From: Candidatus Velthaea versatilis | GTDB taxonomy: Bacteria > Vulcanimicrobiota > Vulcanimicrobiia > Vulcanimicrobiales > Vulcanimicrobiaceae | Direction: 5' to 3' | DNA length: 35,186 nt | Assembly: GCA_003134035.1 (NCBI GenBank) | Contig: PLAE01000196.1 | Location: forward strand, 36,681-71,866 | Part shown: positions 23,419-31,773 of the stretch, piece after piece | How the letters are laid out: each line of letters starts with the position of its first letter | Numbering within the stretch: position 1 is the stretch's first letter | Translations under genes and position numbers: made by a program | The notes under the pieces: generated by a model | Database searches by the model: none | What the model was told of the DNA's origin: nothing | The model's input: only the letters and a program-made list of their open reading frames with translations

Positions 23419-23443
23419 AAAAGGAGCCCAACGGGCTCTTTTT
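23419..23443 (+). terminator. intrinsic terminator after rpmA
   Basis: GAGCCC (23424-23429), loop AAC, GGGCTC (23433-23438) and then TTTTT form a classic rho-independent terminator; the AAAAG before the stem can pair with the T-run to lengthen it. It lies 78 bases after rpmA and ends only 20 bases before the GTG of obgE, so obgE must use a start point in that short gap or depend on read-through. Confidence 0.85.
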
Positions 23444-23463
23444 GATGTACCGAGCGCCTGACG

Positions 23464-24741
23464 GTGCAGTTCATCGATGAAGCGACCATCACGGTCTCGG
23501 CCGGAAACGGCGGCGACGGCGTTGTCGCGTGGCGACGCGAAAAGTACGTCCCGATGGGCGGGCCGGCCGGCGGCGATGGCGGCCGCGGCGGCAACGTCTA
23601 CCTCGAAGCAACGCCGAACCTAAGCACCCTGGTGGACTTCCGCTTCAAGAAACACTTGGCGGCGGAATCCGGCAACGCCGGCTCGAGTTCCAACAAATCC
23701 GGCCGCTCGGGCACCGATCTCATCATCCCGGTGCCGATCGGCACGCTAGTCTATCGGGCGCCGATCGACGTCGAGGGCGCCGCGGGCAGCGAGCGGCTCT
23801 TTGCCGACATGAGCGCCCCGGGGGAACGGACCCTCGTTGCGAAGGGCGGCCGCTACGGGCAAGGCAACCAGCATTTCGCGACCAGCGCGCGCCAGGCGCC
23901 GCACTTCGCCGAAAAGGGCCAGCCGGGCGAAAAATGCGTCCTGCGCTTGGAACTTAAACTGCTGGCCGACGCCGGCCTCATCGGCTTGCCCAACGCCGGA
24001 AAGTCGACGCTCCTGTCGGTCGTCTCCGCGGCGCGGCCGAAAGTTGCCGACTATCCGTTCACCACGCTCGAACCGCAGCTCGGCGTGGTCCGCATGGGCG
24101 TCGACGAATCGTTCGTGGTGGTCGACGTGCCGGGTCTCATCGAAGGCGCCTCCGAGGGCGCGGGCCTGGGCGACCGTTTTCTGCGCCATGTCGAGCGCAC
24201 GCGGGTGCTCGTGCACCTCATCGACGGCGCCCGCAGCCGCGCCGAGCTGCTCGCCGACAAGGCTACGATCGAGCACGAGCTGCGCGCCTGGAATGCGGCC
24301 TTGCTCGAGAAACCGCTCATCCCGGTGATCACCAAGCTCGACGTTCCCGAGGCGCGCGAGCGCTTCGAGGAATTGGCGCCCGAGATCCCCGGTTTGCGCG
24401 GCATCTCGGCGGCCACCGGTGAAGGCGTGCGCGAACTCCTCTTCGCCGCCTGGGACATCGTGCGCGCGCTGCCGCCGCCGACCATCGCGACACCCGAACC
24501 GGCGACGATCGATCTCGCCCCGAACGAGCCGTTCGAGGTCCGCGTCGAAGGCCGCGTGTTCGTCGTGAGCGGCGAGCGCATCGAACGCCTCGCGCAGATG
24601 ACCGACTTCGAATCGGACGAAGCGCTGCTGCGTTTCGAGCAAGTCCTGGCCAAGCTCGGCGTCGAGAAGCGCCTGCGTGAACTCGGGGTCAGCGACGGCG
24701 ACACGGTGCGCGTCGCGGGCGTCGAATTCACTTACAGCTAG
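23464..24741 (+). CDS. obgE: GTPase Obg/CgtA
   Basis: Essential ribosome-assembly GTPase, 425 residues in three domains. The N-terminal Obg fold starts QFIDEATITVSAGNGGDGVV and is glycine-rich (GGPAGGDGGRGGNVYLEA). The G domain from about residue 158 has G1 GLPNAGKSTLLS at 174, switch region YPFTTLEPQLGVV, G3 VDVPGLIEGASEGAGLGDRF, and G4 TKLD. The C-terminal OCT domain (about 340-425) has FVVSGERIERLAQMTDFESD. Start is GTG at 23464 with no visible Shine-Dalgarno site. nadD follows after six bases, a common pair. Confidence 0.96.
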   Translation: MQFIDEATITVSAGNGGDGVVAWRREKYVPMGGPAGGDGGRGGNVYLEATPNLSTLVDFRFKKHLAAESGNAGSSSNKSGRSGTDLIIPVPIGTLVYRAPIDVEGAAGSERLFADMSAPGERTLVAKGGRYGQGNQHFATSARQAPHFAEKGQPGEKCVLRLELKLLADAGLIGLPNAGKSTLLSVVSAARPKVADYPFTTLEPQLGVVRMGVDESFVVVDVPGLIEGASEGAGLGDRFLRHVERTRVLVHLIDGARSRAELLADKATIEHELRAWNAALLEKPLIPVITKLDVPEARERFEELAPEIPGLRGISAATGEGVRELLFAAWDIVRALPPPTIATPEPATIDLAPNEPFEVRVEGRVFVVSGERIERLAQMTDFESDEALLRFEQVLAKLGVEKRLRELGVSDGDTVRVAGVEFTYS

Positions 24742-24747
24742 CGGCGG

Positions 24748-25344
24748 ATGAATATCGGCATCTTCGGCGGCGGCTTCGATCCAATTCATAACGGACATCT
24801 CTTTGTGGCCGAAGCGGTGCGCGACGACATCGGCCTCGACAAAGTCGTGTTCGTGCCGACGCGCGCCGGCGCGCACCGCGGCGAGCCCGTCGCGACGACG
24901 CACCAGCGCGCGACGATGGTACGGCTAGCGATCGCCGCGAACCCGGCCTTCGCGTTCGATGAGAGCGACCTGCGGCCCGAAGCGACGGGCTACACCGCCG
25001 ATCTGTTGCCGCTGCTGCGCGAGCGCTACCCAAATGACGAGCTGCACTTCATCGTGGGCGGCGACTCGCTCGTTCGTTCGCGCTGGAACCGGCTTGAGAA
25101 TATCTTGGCGCAGCTGCGCGCCCTCGTCGTCGCACCGCGCGGCGACGTCACGGCCGCCGAACTCGATCTGGCGCTCGCGGACTTGGCACTTGACCTGCGC
25201 GCCAAGGTGCGCATGCTCGATCTTCCGCTCGTAGCGGAATCCGCGACGCTCATCCGTAATCGGCTCGGTGCGGAGCGCAGTGTCCGCTACCTTGTTCCTG
25301 AGCCCGTCTATCGATACATCGAGGAATGGAAACTTTACCGTTAG
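24748..25344 (+). CDS. nadD: nicotinate-nucleotide adenylyltransferase
   Basis: Makes deamido-NAD from nicotinate mononucleotide and ATP. The 198-residue protein begins MNIGIFGGGFDPIHNGHLFV, with HNGH (14-17) as the nucleotidyltransferase HxGH site, has LHFIVGGDSLVRSRWNRLEN (the GxD and W substrate region) and the late IRNRLGAERSVRYLVPEPV, matching the family's ISxTxIR-SxRYLxP pattern with small changes. Six bases separate it from obgE. The usual next gene, rsfS or yqeK, is absent; lysA overlaps its end instead. Confidence 0.95.
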   Translation: MNIGIFGGGFDPIHNGHLFVAEAVRDDIGLDKVVFVPTRAGAHRGEPVATTHQRATMVRLAIAANPAFAFDESDLRPEATGYTADLLPLLRERYPNDELHFIVGGDSLVRSRWNRLENILAQLRALVVAPRGDVTAAELDLALADLALDLRAKVRMLDLPLVAESATLIRNRLGAERSVRYLVPEPVYRYIEEWKLYR

Positions 25345-26579
25345 CGTGCGCGCCCCGTATGGATGAGTCGATCGGCGGAGTCCCGGTGCGCGAACTTGCC
25401 GCGACCTACGGCACGCCGCTGCACATCATCGACACCGATGAACTGGGCCTGGAAGTCGACCGCTTCGAGCGCGCCTTCGGCGGGCGCGGAATCACCGTCG
25501 GCTACGCGGCCAAGGCGTTCCTGTGCATCGGCCTCGTTGAATTCATCGCGCAGACGAAACTGCGGCTCGATGTGTGCTCGCTGGGCGAGCTGCTGACGGC
25601 CGAGCGCGGGGGCATGCCCGCGCAACGCATCTATTTTCACGGGTGTGGAAAAACCGACCTCGAACTCGCGGCGATCGTTGAACGCCGCGTCGCGTTCGAC
25701 GTGATCGACAACGCCGAAGAACTCGAGCGGCTAGCGTTCCTCGCGGCCGGCGGACCGCCCGTCGACGTGATGCTGCGGATCAATACCGGCATCGAAGCGC
25801 ACACGCACGAGTACGTTCGTACCGGCGGTGAAAACACGAAGTTCGGCATCGCGGCCGCGGACGTGCTGAACACGTTCGGCGTCCTCGCGGCCCGGCCGCA
25901 ACTTCGATTGATCGGCTTGCACAGCCACATCGGCTCGGGCATCATCGACGCGCCGCCGTTCGTCGACAACCTTGGTCTGCTCGTCGAGTGGGCGGATGCC
26001 GCACGCGCGCAGGGACATCCCGTCACGCAGCTCATCGCCGGCGGGGGAATGGGCATCGAGGCGACGCCGGCCGACGCGCGCGCGCTCGACCTCGACGTGC
26101 TTGCCGCCGAGTTGGCGGCGCGCGTCGCCGGCACGCCGTATCGCGTGGCGATCGAACCCGGCCGCGCACTGATCGCGCGCGCGGGCTCGACGCTCTACGG
26201 CGTCGTCGCGGTCAAACGCCAAGGCCGCCGGCGCTTCGTCATCGTCGACGGCGGGATGGCCGATAATCCGCGGCCCGCGCTGTATGGCGCGCACCATCAT
26301 CTCGACGTCGTCGATTCGGCGGCGATCGAGCCGGCACACCCCGCGACGTTATGCGGACGATCGTGTGAAAACGATCGGCTGGGCGACGTCATGGTGCCCG
26401 GCGATCTGCGCGCCGGCGACCTCGTCGCGCTGCGGACGACGGGGGCCTACACCTATAGCATGGCCAGCAACTACAATCGTTTCGGCCGCCCGCCCGTTGT
26501 CTTCGCAGCGAACGGCTCGCATCGCCGCGTCGTCCGCGGCGAACGTCCCGAAGACGTTTTGCGCAACGATCTCGGTTAA
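25326..26579 (+). CDS. lysA: diaminopimelate decarboxylase (fold type III PLP enzyme)
   Basis: Alanine-racemase-fold PLP decarboxylase, best match LysA, which makes lysine from meso-diaminopimelate. Visible are GYAAKAFLCIG with the PLP lysine, LRLDVCSLGELLTA, GGENTKFGI, LIGLHSHIGSGI (stacking histidine), AGGGMGIE (phosphate loop), AIEPGRALIARAG and GAYTYSMASNYNRFGRP. The usual CGPxCESxD segment reads CGRSCENDRLGD, one residue shorter, so substrate preference may differ from standard LysA. The ATG at 25326 overlaps nadD by 19 bases; an ATG at 25359 would give a 406-residue protein. 417 residues is normal length. Confidence 0.88.
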   Translation: METLPLACAPRMDESIGGVPVRELAATYGTPLHIIDTDELGLEVDRFERAFGGRGITVGYAAKAFLCIGLVEFIAQTKLRLDVCSLGELLTAERGGMPAQRIYFHGCGKTDLELAAIVERRVAFDVIDNAEELERLAFLAAGGPPVDVMLRINTGIEAHTHEYVRTGGENTKFGIAAADVLNTFGVLAARPQLRLIGLHSHIGSGIIDAPPFVDNLGLLVEWADAARAQGHPVTQLIAGGGMGIEATPADARALDLDVLAAELAARVAGTPYRVAIEPGRALIARAGSTLYGVVAVKRQGRRRFVIVDGGMADNPRPALYGAHHHLDVVDSAAIEPAHPATLCGRSCENDRLGDVMVPGDLRAGDLVALRTTGAYTYSMASNYNRFGRPPVVFAANGSHRRVVRGERPEDVLRNDLG

Positions 26580-26616
26580 GTTACGGCCGCCCGCGTTGCA
26601 TTCTCGACAATTGCGC

Positions 26617-26645
26617 TTGCCATGTACGCGAGCACACCATAAAAT
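26617..26645 (+). promoter_or_regulatory. promoter of the maf-mreBCD-mrdA operon
   Basis: TTGCCA (26617-26622), a 17-base spacer and TAAAAT (26640-26645) match the -35 and -10 consensus at five of six each. It lies in the only gap between lysA and maf. The start point near 26652 would give a leader of about 12 bases before the TTG start of maf. Confidence 0.65.
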
Positions 26646-26663
26646 GAATTTATTCCTAAGAAA

Positions 26664-27296
26664 TTGCAGCCGCTCCACCACCTCGCGCTCGCAAGCGCGT
26701 CACCGCGCCGGCGCGAACTGCTGACGTCGCTGGGTTTGCGCGTCACGGTCGTGGCAAGTTCGTATTTCGAATTGCCGCTGGCCGATCATACGCCGCGCGA
26801 ACTTGCCATCGCACACGCGCACGGCAAAGCGGCCGGTGCGCCCGAGTCGAAATTCCCAATCGTCGCCGCCGATACCGTCGTCGACCTTGACGGAGTCGCC
26901 CTCGGCAAGCCGCTCGATCGCGCCGAAGCGCGCTCGATGCTCGAACGCCTTTCCGGCCGCGAGCACAGCGTTCACACCGCGTTTGCGTTGCGCGACGACA
27001 GCAGCGGGCGCACTGCGGCTGCATGCCGCACGACGCGCGTTACCTTCGCCGCGTTGAGTTCCGATACGATAGATGCGTATGTCGCCGGCGGCGACGGGCT
27101 CGACAAAGCGGGCGCCTACGGTATCCAAGGCTTTGCCGCGACGCTCGTCGAGCGCATCGACGGCGATTATTTCACCGTCGTCGGTTTCCCGCTCACGGCG
27201 TTTGCGCAAGCGCTGCCTCAAATCGGATACGAATTACGCCCGCCCGATGTGAGAGATAAGACAGGGGTCATTCGTCCTGCCGAGGTTCGCGCATGA
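26664..27296 (+). CDS. maf: Maf family nucleotide pyrophosphatase
   Basis: Maf-type house-cleaning phosphatase that hydrolyses dTTP/UTP or modified nucleotides; often linked to cell shape and septum genes, as here. The 210-residue protein has LALASASPRRRELLTSLGLR at the N-terminus, PIVAADTVVDLDGVALGKPL with the catalytic aspartate, RLSGREHSVHTAFALRDD, and DKAGAYGIQGFAATLVERID. The start is TTG at 26664 directly before the conserved core; no ATG or GTG is available in frame. Its TGA overlaps the mreB ATG by four bases (ATGA). Confidence 0.92.
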   Translation: MQPLHHLALASASPRRRELLTSLGLRVTVVASSYFELPLADHTPRELAIAHAHGKAAGAPESKFPIVAADTVVDLDGVALGKPLDRAEARSMLERLSGREHSVHTAFALRDDSSGRTAAACRTTRVTFAALSSDTIDAYVAGGDGLDKAGAYGIQGFAATLVERIDGDYFTVVGFPLTAFAQALPQIGYELRPPDVRDKTGVIRPAEVRA

Positions 27297-28381
27297 GTTT
27301 GTCCGGAACGCTTCGTTCGACATTTAGTCCCGATCTCGGCATCGATCTCGGGACGGCGAACACGGTTGTTTTCGAATACGGTAACGGCGTCATCGTCAGC
27401 GAACCATCCGTCGTCGCCTATCGGGTCAGCGATGATTCGATCATCGCCGTCGGTTCGGCCGCCAAAGAACTCGACGGGCGCGCCCCCGGCCGGATCCGCG
27501 TCGTACGGCCGCTGCGCGGCGGTACGATCTCCGATTTTCGCGGCGCGCATGCATTGATCGAAACGCTCGTCGACCGGGCGATGCAATCCCGGCCGCGAAT
27601 CGCGCCGCGAATCATCGCCTGCGTACCGGGCTGCGCGACGGACATCGAGTGCAAGGCGGTCGAGGAGGCGATCAAGGCAGCCGGGCCGCGAATTCTGTGT
27701 TTTGTGCCGCAGGCCGTCGCGGCGGCCGTCGGCGCCGGCCTCGACATCGCCGAAACACGCGGCCGCATGGTGGTCGACATCGGCGGCGGAACGACGGAAA
27801 TCGCGGTCCTCTCGATGACCGGCGTCGTCGGCCTGCACTCGATCAAAGTTGGCGGCGACACCTTCGACGCGGCGATCGCCGCGCGGTTGCGCAACGAACG
27901 CTTCGCCGTCGGCCCGCTCACGGCCGAGCGCATCAAGATCGAGCGCGGCTACGCCGGCCGCGCGCCGGGGCGCGAGCCGTATTCGGTGGCCGGCACGGAT
28001 ATCGCCGCGATGCGACCCGGACGCCGCATCGTCGATGAGACGCTCGTCGGCGAAGCAATGGCGGACGGCCTCGACCAGATCGCGCGCGCGTGCTGGTCGA
28101 TCCTTGAGCAGACGCCGCCCGACCTCGCTTCCGACCTGCTCGAGACGGGGATCACGCTCACCGGTGGCGGCGCGCTCATCGCCGGCCTCGCAGGCGAGTT
28201 GAGTGCACGCACGAATGTGCCGACGACGGTTGCCGATGATCCGTTGACGTGTGTTGCGCGAGGCGCCGGAGTCATTCTCGCGTCGCCAAGTTTGCTTGAA
28301 CGGCTCAAGCCACAAGCAGACCGGCTGACGAGGTGGTATCAATCTCTACGTATCGGGATGAGAGAAGGCTATTCGCGGTAA
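27293..28381 (+). CDS. mreB: rod-shape determining actin MreB
   Basis: Bacterial actin that directs lateral peptidoglycan synthesis, 362 residues. Phosphate loop 1 is DLGIDLGTANTVVFEYGNGV, phosphate loop 2 is MVVDIGGGTTEIAVLSMTGV, and the adenosine motif is TLTGGGALIAGLAGEL. HSIKVGGDTFDAAIAARLRN is the expected subdomain region. The C-terminus (WYQSLRIGMREGYSR) overlaps the mreC start by 49 bases, longer than the other overlaps in the cluster. Confidence 0.96.
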   Translation: MSLSGTLRSTFSPDLGIDLGTANTVVFEYGNGVIVSEPSVVAYRVSDDSIIAVGSAAKELDGRAPGRIRVVRPLRGGTISDFRGAHALIETLVDRAMQSRPRIAPRIIACVPGCATDIECKAVEEAIKAAGPRILCFVPQAVAAAVGAGLDIAETRGRMVVDIGGGTTEIAVLSMTGVVGLHSIKVGGDTFDAAIAARLRNERFAVGPLTAERIKIERGYAGRAPGREPYSVAGTDIAAMRPGRRIVDETLVGEAMADGLDQIARACWSILEQTPPDLASDLLETGITLTGGGALIAGLAGELSARTNVPTTVADDPLTCVARGAGVILASPSLLERLKPQADRLTRWYQSLRIGMREGYSR

Positions 28382-29151
28382 TCGGCATCGTTATTGCGGC
28401 CGCTCTCCTTGCATTGCTTCAGATCGATTTCGCCCGGCAAGGCCGTACGAGCCCGATTACCGCAACCGTTACGGCGATCTCGACGTACGCGCAGCTCGCG
28501 GTTGCCCTTGTCACCGGCGGCCTGCGCAGCGGCGTTTCGACCGCCGTCAACCTGCCGCAGCTCGCGCGCGACAACGCGGCGTTGCGGAGCCAGAACGCGC
28601 GCCTGCGCGACGAGAATGGCCTCTTGAACGAAGCGCTCGCGCGGGTGCCGGCCGAGCGTGACGTCGCGCTCGCGGCGCTTAAGCATCCCGGCGGCGTCCC
28701 GGCGACCGTGATCGGCTACGATCCCGAAGCCACGCAGCACGTCATCACGATCGATCGCGGTTCGAAAGATAAAATTGCGCGCGACGACGGCGTCGTCACC
28801 GCCGACGGTGTCGTCGGACGCGTCATCGAAGTCGCGCCGTTTTCGAGCAAAGTGCTGTTGATCGTCGACGCCGCCAGCAAGCTTCCGGCCGTAATTCAGC
28901 GCGGCCGCTGGTGGTCGATCGCCGTCGGCACGCAAACGCGCGTAAAACTTCAGTACGTTTCCCAGGATGCCAAACTGCGCGTCGGCGACGTGGTGGTCAC
29001 CGGCGAAGGCCGTTCGTTTCACGCCGGAACGCCGATCGGCCGCATCTCACAGATCGCGCCGCCGAACGCCGGTGCGCTTTACGAAACGGCGATCGTCGAG
29101 CCGGCGGTCGAATTCGGGGCGCTCAGCCGCGTCTTGGTCCTTGCGAAATAG
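28333..29151 (+). CDS. mreC: rod-shape determining protein MreC
   Basis: Periplasmic scaffold linking MreB filaments to PBP2. One N-terminal transmembrane helix (FAVIGIVIAAALLALLQIDF), a coiled coil at about 75-108 (LARDNAALRSQNARLRDENG), then the two six-stranded beta domains containing VITIDRGSKDKIARDDGVVT, VGRVIEVAPFSSKVLLIVD and RVGDVVVTGEGRSFHAGTPI. 272 residues, normal length. The start is GTG at 28333 inside the end of mreB; no better start precedes the membrane helix. Confidence 0.94.
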   Translation: MVSISTYRDERRLFAVIGIVIAAALLALLQIDFARQGRTSPITATVTAISTYAQLAVALVTGGLRSGVSTAVNLPQLARDNAALRSQNARLRDENGLLNEALARVPAERDVALAALKHPGGVPATVIGYDPEATQHVITIDRGSKDKIARDDGVVTADGVVGRVIEVAPFSSKVLLIVDAASKLPAVIQRGRWWSIAVGTQTRVKLQYVSQDAKLRVGDVVVTGEGRSFHAGTPIGRISQIAPPNAGALYETAIVEPAVEFGALSRVLVLAK

Positions 29152-29677
29152 CTTCCGCTCGATCGAGGTCGTCGCCGGTCCGGCGCTTGCCCCGTCGATT
29201 GGTCTGGTGCTCATCGCCTTGTTCGTGCAAACGACGTTCGCGCAGTTCATGGTGTTCCACGGTGCGGTGCCGTCGCTCGTTACGATCGCCGTTGTGCTCT
29301 ATGCGGCCAAGCTCGGCGCCCGGCGCGGTGCGCTCTTCGGCCTCATCGCGGGGCTGCTTGAAGATTGCTTCGCCGGAACGGCCGGCGCTTGGACGATCGC
29401 GACGACCGTGACGGCGCTGGCGGTGGGCGGAATCTCGCGCACGTTTTTCTCCGACGGTTTCGCCATGCTGGGCGCGCTCGTCGCGATCGCCGTACTGCTG
29501 CGCGATGCGTTGTTTTGGGGCGTCATGAGCTTGGAGGGCTACCCGGCCGGCTTCGCCGTAGCGCATGCTCACGCTGCGATCTGGCAGGCGACGATGACCG
29601 GCGTCGCTGCGGTGATCTATCTGGTCTTGCGCGATCGTTTCATCACTGATCGCATGACGGTCGAACGCTATCCGTGA
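29141..29677 (+). CDS. mreD: rod-shape determining membrane protein MreD
   Basis: A 178-residue polytopic inner-membrane protein with about five helices, for example SIGLVLIALFVQTTFAQFMV, LVTIAVVLYAAKLGARRGAL, GLIAGLLEDCFAGTAGAWTI and MLGALVAIAVLLRDALFWGV; the G-L-x-x-D-C/x segment is typical of MreD. The start is a TTG at 29141, overlapping the mreC stop by 11 bases; codons further upstream lie within mreC and give a non-membrane Arg/Ser-rich sequence. Its TGA overlaps the GTG of mrdA (GTGA). Confidence 0.9.
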   Translation: MRNSFRSIEVVAGPALAPSIGLVLIALFVQTTFAQFMVFHGAVPSLVTIAVVLYAAKLGARRGALFGLIAGLLEDCFAGTAGAWTIATTVTALAVGGISRTFFSDGFAMLGALVAIAVLLRDALFWGVMSLEGYPAGFAVAHAHAAIWQATMTGVAAVIYLVLRDRFITDRMTVERYP

Positions 29678-31530
29678 GTTCGCACGCCGTCAAGGGACCA
29701 CTGTCAACGCGGCTGGCGGGCTTCATCGCAGCGCTCGTGCTCGCGCTCGCCGCGATCGTCTTCCGGCTCACGCAAGTCCAGATTTTCGACGGGGAAGATT
29801 TCGCCGCGGCGGCGCGCGCCAACCAGATCGAACTCATCCCGGTCGCGGCGCCGCGCGGTTTGATCGTCGACCGGAACGGGACCGTGATGGTGCGCAGCCG
29901 CCCGTCGTTCGTGTGCGCGCTCATTCCGTCCGAAGTCAAGGACATCAAGACCACGATGCGCGGGCTGGCCGAGATTTTGGGCGTGCCGCAAGCGCTGCTG
30001 TGGGACCGTCTGCTGCACCATCGCGGCGTCAATTACAAGAATTTCGAGGAAGTCGACGTCTACGAACCCTACGGTCCGGTCATTCTCGCAAGCGATCTTT
30101 CGCCGTCGCAAATGGCGCGGCTGGCGGAATCTCAAAACGATTATCCGGGCGTTGACTTTCAAGCTCAGCCGGTGCGCAACTATCCCTATAAGGGGGAGGG
30201 CTCGCACCTGTTCGGCTACGTCGGCGCAATCACCGAAGACGAGTTTCAACTCTTGCGTCACGCGGGCTACTCGCCCAACGACGTGGTCGGCAAAGACGGT
30301 CTGGAAAAACAATACGATCGCTTCCTGCGCGGGCGAATCGGCGGTCAGGAAATCGAGGTCAACGCGTCGGGAGCGCTGGTCAAACGGCTCGACATCGTCG
30401 ACCCGGTGCCGGGCAACACACTCGTCACGACGATCGATTGGCGACTGCAGCGCATCGCCGAGAAGCAGCTCAAAGCGATGCTGACGAAATGGGGCAAAGC
30501 CCGGCATCGGCGGCTGGCCGGCGCGGTCGTCGCGATCGACCCCGCCGACGGCGGCGTGCTCGCGCTCGCCTCGTATCCCGAATTCGATCCCAACGATTTC
30601 GCGACGCCGATCAGCGGCGCGAAGTTTGCGCGCTATATCACCGATCCGCTGCGACCGCTGTACGACCGCGCGATCGGTGCCGCATCGCCGACCGGCTCAA
30701 CCTTCAAGATGGTGACCGGTTCGGGCGCGATCAGCTCGGGCGTGATCGAGCCCAACCAAGTGCTCTACGATTCAGGGCGTTGGGATTGCCACGGCGTCAC
30801 GTTCCGCGACATCGCGGCGGGCGGACTGGGCACGACCGATTTCGTGCGCGCGCTCGCCGCGTCGTCGGACGGCTACTTTTATCAGCTCGGTTATCGGCTC
30901 GGGCACGACCGCCTGCGCTACTATGCGCTGCAGTACGGGCTCAACTCGATTCTGGGGGTCGACTTGCCGGGAGAGTTCGAGGGCAACTGGCCGACCAACG
31001 AGTGGTCGATGCGCGTGTACAAATTGCCGCTCGAGCCCAGTGACGTCTGCCAGCTGGCGATCGGCCAAGGCGCCATGGAAGCGACGCCGCTGCAGATGGC
31101 CGACGTAACGGCGACCGTCGTCAACGGCGGCACGCTCTACCGGCCGCACATCGTCGAGGCGGTGCGCTCACCGCTCGGAAAGATCATCAAGCGCTTCGAT
31201 CACGAGATCATCCGGCACGTCAACGTCACTTCTGAATCGCTGCGTGAGGTCCGCGCCGGAATGGCCAAGGTCACCGATCCCGGCGGCACGGCGTACGGCT
31301 TGGCGATCGACGGTCTGCCGTTTTCCGGTAAGACCGGAACGGCCGAAATCGGCGTGGGCGGCGCCGCTGCGAACACGACCTGGTTCGTCGCCTTCGCGCC
31401 GACGGCGCATCCGACGGTCGCGCTGGCGGTCTACATGGAGCAGAGCGGCGGCTATGGTTCCGAAGTCGCAGCGCCGGTCGCGCAGCACATCCTGGCCGAG
31501 TATTTCGGCAAGAAGATCCCGCCGATCTGA
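29674..31530 (+). CDS. mrdA: penicillin-binding protein 2 (elongation transpeptidase)
   Basis: Monofunctional transpeptidase of the rod complex, 618 residues. One N-terminal membrane helix (FIAALVLALAAIVFRLTQVQ) precedes the pedestal domain with PRGLIVDRNGTVM and DVVGKDGLEKQYDRFLRG. The transpeptidase domain has SxxK as STFK (Ser at residue 342), SSD at about 397-399 in place of SxN, as is common in PBP2, and GKTGTAE with Lys at 553. GTG start overlapping the mreD stop. RodA, the usual partner and next gene, is not present downstream; a repeat cluster and a convergent gene follow. Confidence 0.95.
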   Translation: MSSHAVKGPLSTRLAGFIAALVLALAAIVFRLTQVQIFDGEDFAAAARANQIELIPVAAPRGLIVDRNGTVMVRSRPSFVCALIPSEVKDIKTTMRGLAEILGVPQALLWDRLLHHRGVNYKNFEEVDVYEPYGPVILASDLSPSQMARLAESQNDYPGVDFQAQPVRNYPYKGEGSHLFGYVGAITEDEFQLLRHAGYSPNDVVGKDGLEKQYDRFLRGRIGGQEIEVNASGALVKRLDIVDPVPGNTLVTTIDWRLQRIAEKQLKAMLTKWGKARHRRLAGAVVAIDPADGGVLALASYPEFDPNDFATPISGAKFARYITDPLRPLYDRAIGAASPTGSTFKMVTGSGAISSGVIEPNQVLYDSGRWDCHGVTFRDIAAGGLGTTDFVRALAASSDGYFYQLGYRLGHDRLRYYALQYGLNSILGVDLPGEFEGNWPTNEWSMRVYKLPLEPSDVCQLAIGQGAMEATPLQMADVTATVVNGGTLYRPHIVEAVRSPLGKIIKRFDHEIIRHVNVTSESLREVRAGMAKVTDPGGTAYGLAIDGLPFSGKTGTAEIGVGGAAANTTWFVAFAPTAHPTVALAVYMEQSGGYGSEVAAPVAQHILAEYFGKKIPPI

Positions 31531-31546
31531 TTGAACGCAATGGGCA

Positions 31547-31591
31547 GGCCGAAGGCCGAACGCGATGGGATCGACGCAGTCGAATCCTGAC
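31547..31591. repeat. palindromic intergenic repeat, copy 2
   Basis: The block starts GGCCGAAGGCCGAACGCGAT and ends CGACGCAGTCGAATCCTGAC, with the hairpin TCGAC-GCA-GTCGA. It matches the copy at 31679-31722 at most positions and the copy at 10173 more loosely. It follows the mrdA stop by 16 bases. Confidence 0.7.
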
Positions 31592-31605
31592 CGGCGGCGT
31601 ACAGC

Positions 31606-31643
31606 GAAGCCGCAATCGCAAAGCGTCGACGAAGTCGATTCAC
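31606..31643. repeat. palindromic intergenic repeat, copy 3 (diverged)
   Basis: AAGCGTCGACGAAGTCGATT is the core, again TCGAC-GAA-GTCGA, identical in its 13-base hairpin to the copy at 10173. The first half is less conserved here. Confidence 0.55.
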
Positions 31644-31678
31644 CGGAAGCGTGTCGGGTTTACCCGACGCGGCAGCTC

Positions 31679-31722
31679 GGCCGAGGCCGAACGCGGCGGG
31701 TTCAACGCAGTCGAATTTTGAC
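31679..31722. repeat. palindromic intergenic repeat, copy 4
   Basis: Begins GGCCGAGGCCGAACGCGGCG and ends AACGCAGTCGAATTTTGAC. It aligns with the copy at 31547 with one gap and about six substitutions; one substitution breaks a stem pair of the hairpin. Confidence 0.7.
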
Positions 31723-31748
31723 GAGCGGCTCGGCCGCAGCCCCCTGCG

Positions 31749-31773
31749 GCGAAGGGCCGGCGAAGTCGAGCCA
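31749..31773. repeat. palindromic intergenic repeat, copy 5 (partial)
   Basis: GCGAAGGGCCGGCGAAGTCG resembles the GCGAAGGGTCGACGAAGTCG of copy 1 with two differences. It abuts the stop codon of the LptA-like gene, so the repeat cluster fills the whole gap between the convergent mrdA and LptA-like genes. Confidence 0.5.

Noticed and set aside
31531-31773. CRISPR-like array
   Set aside because: Copies are diverged, unequally spaced and contain internal palindromes; there are no regular spacers or cas genes.
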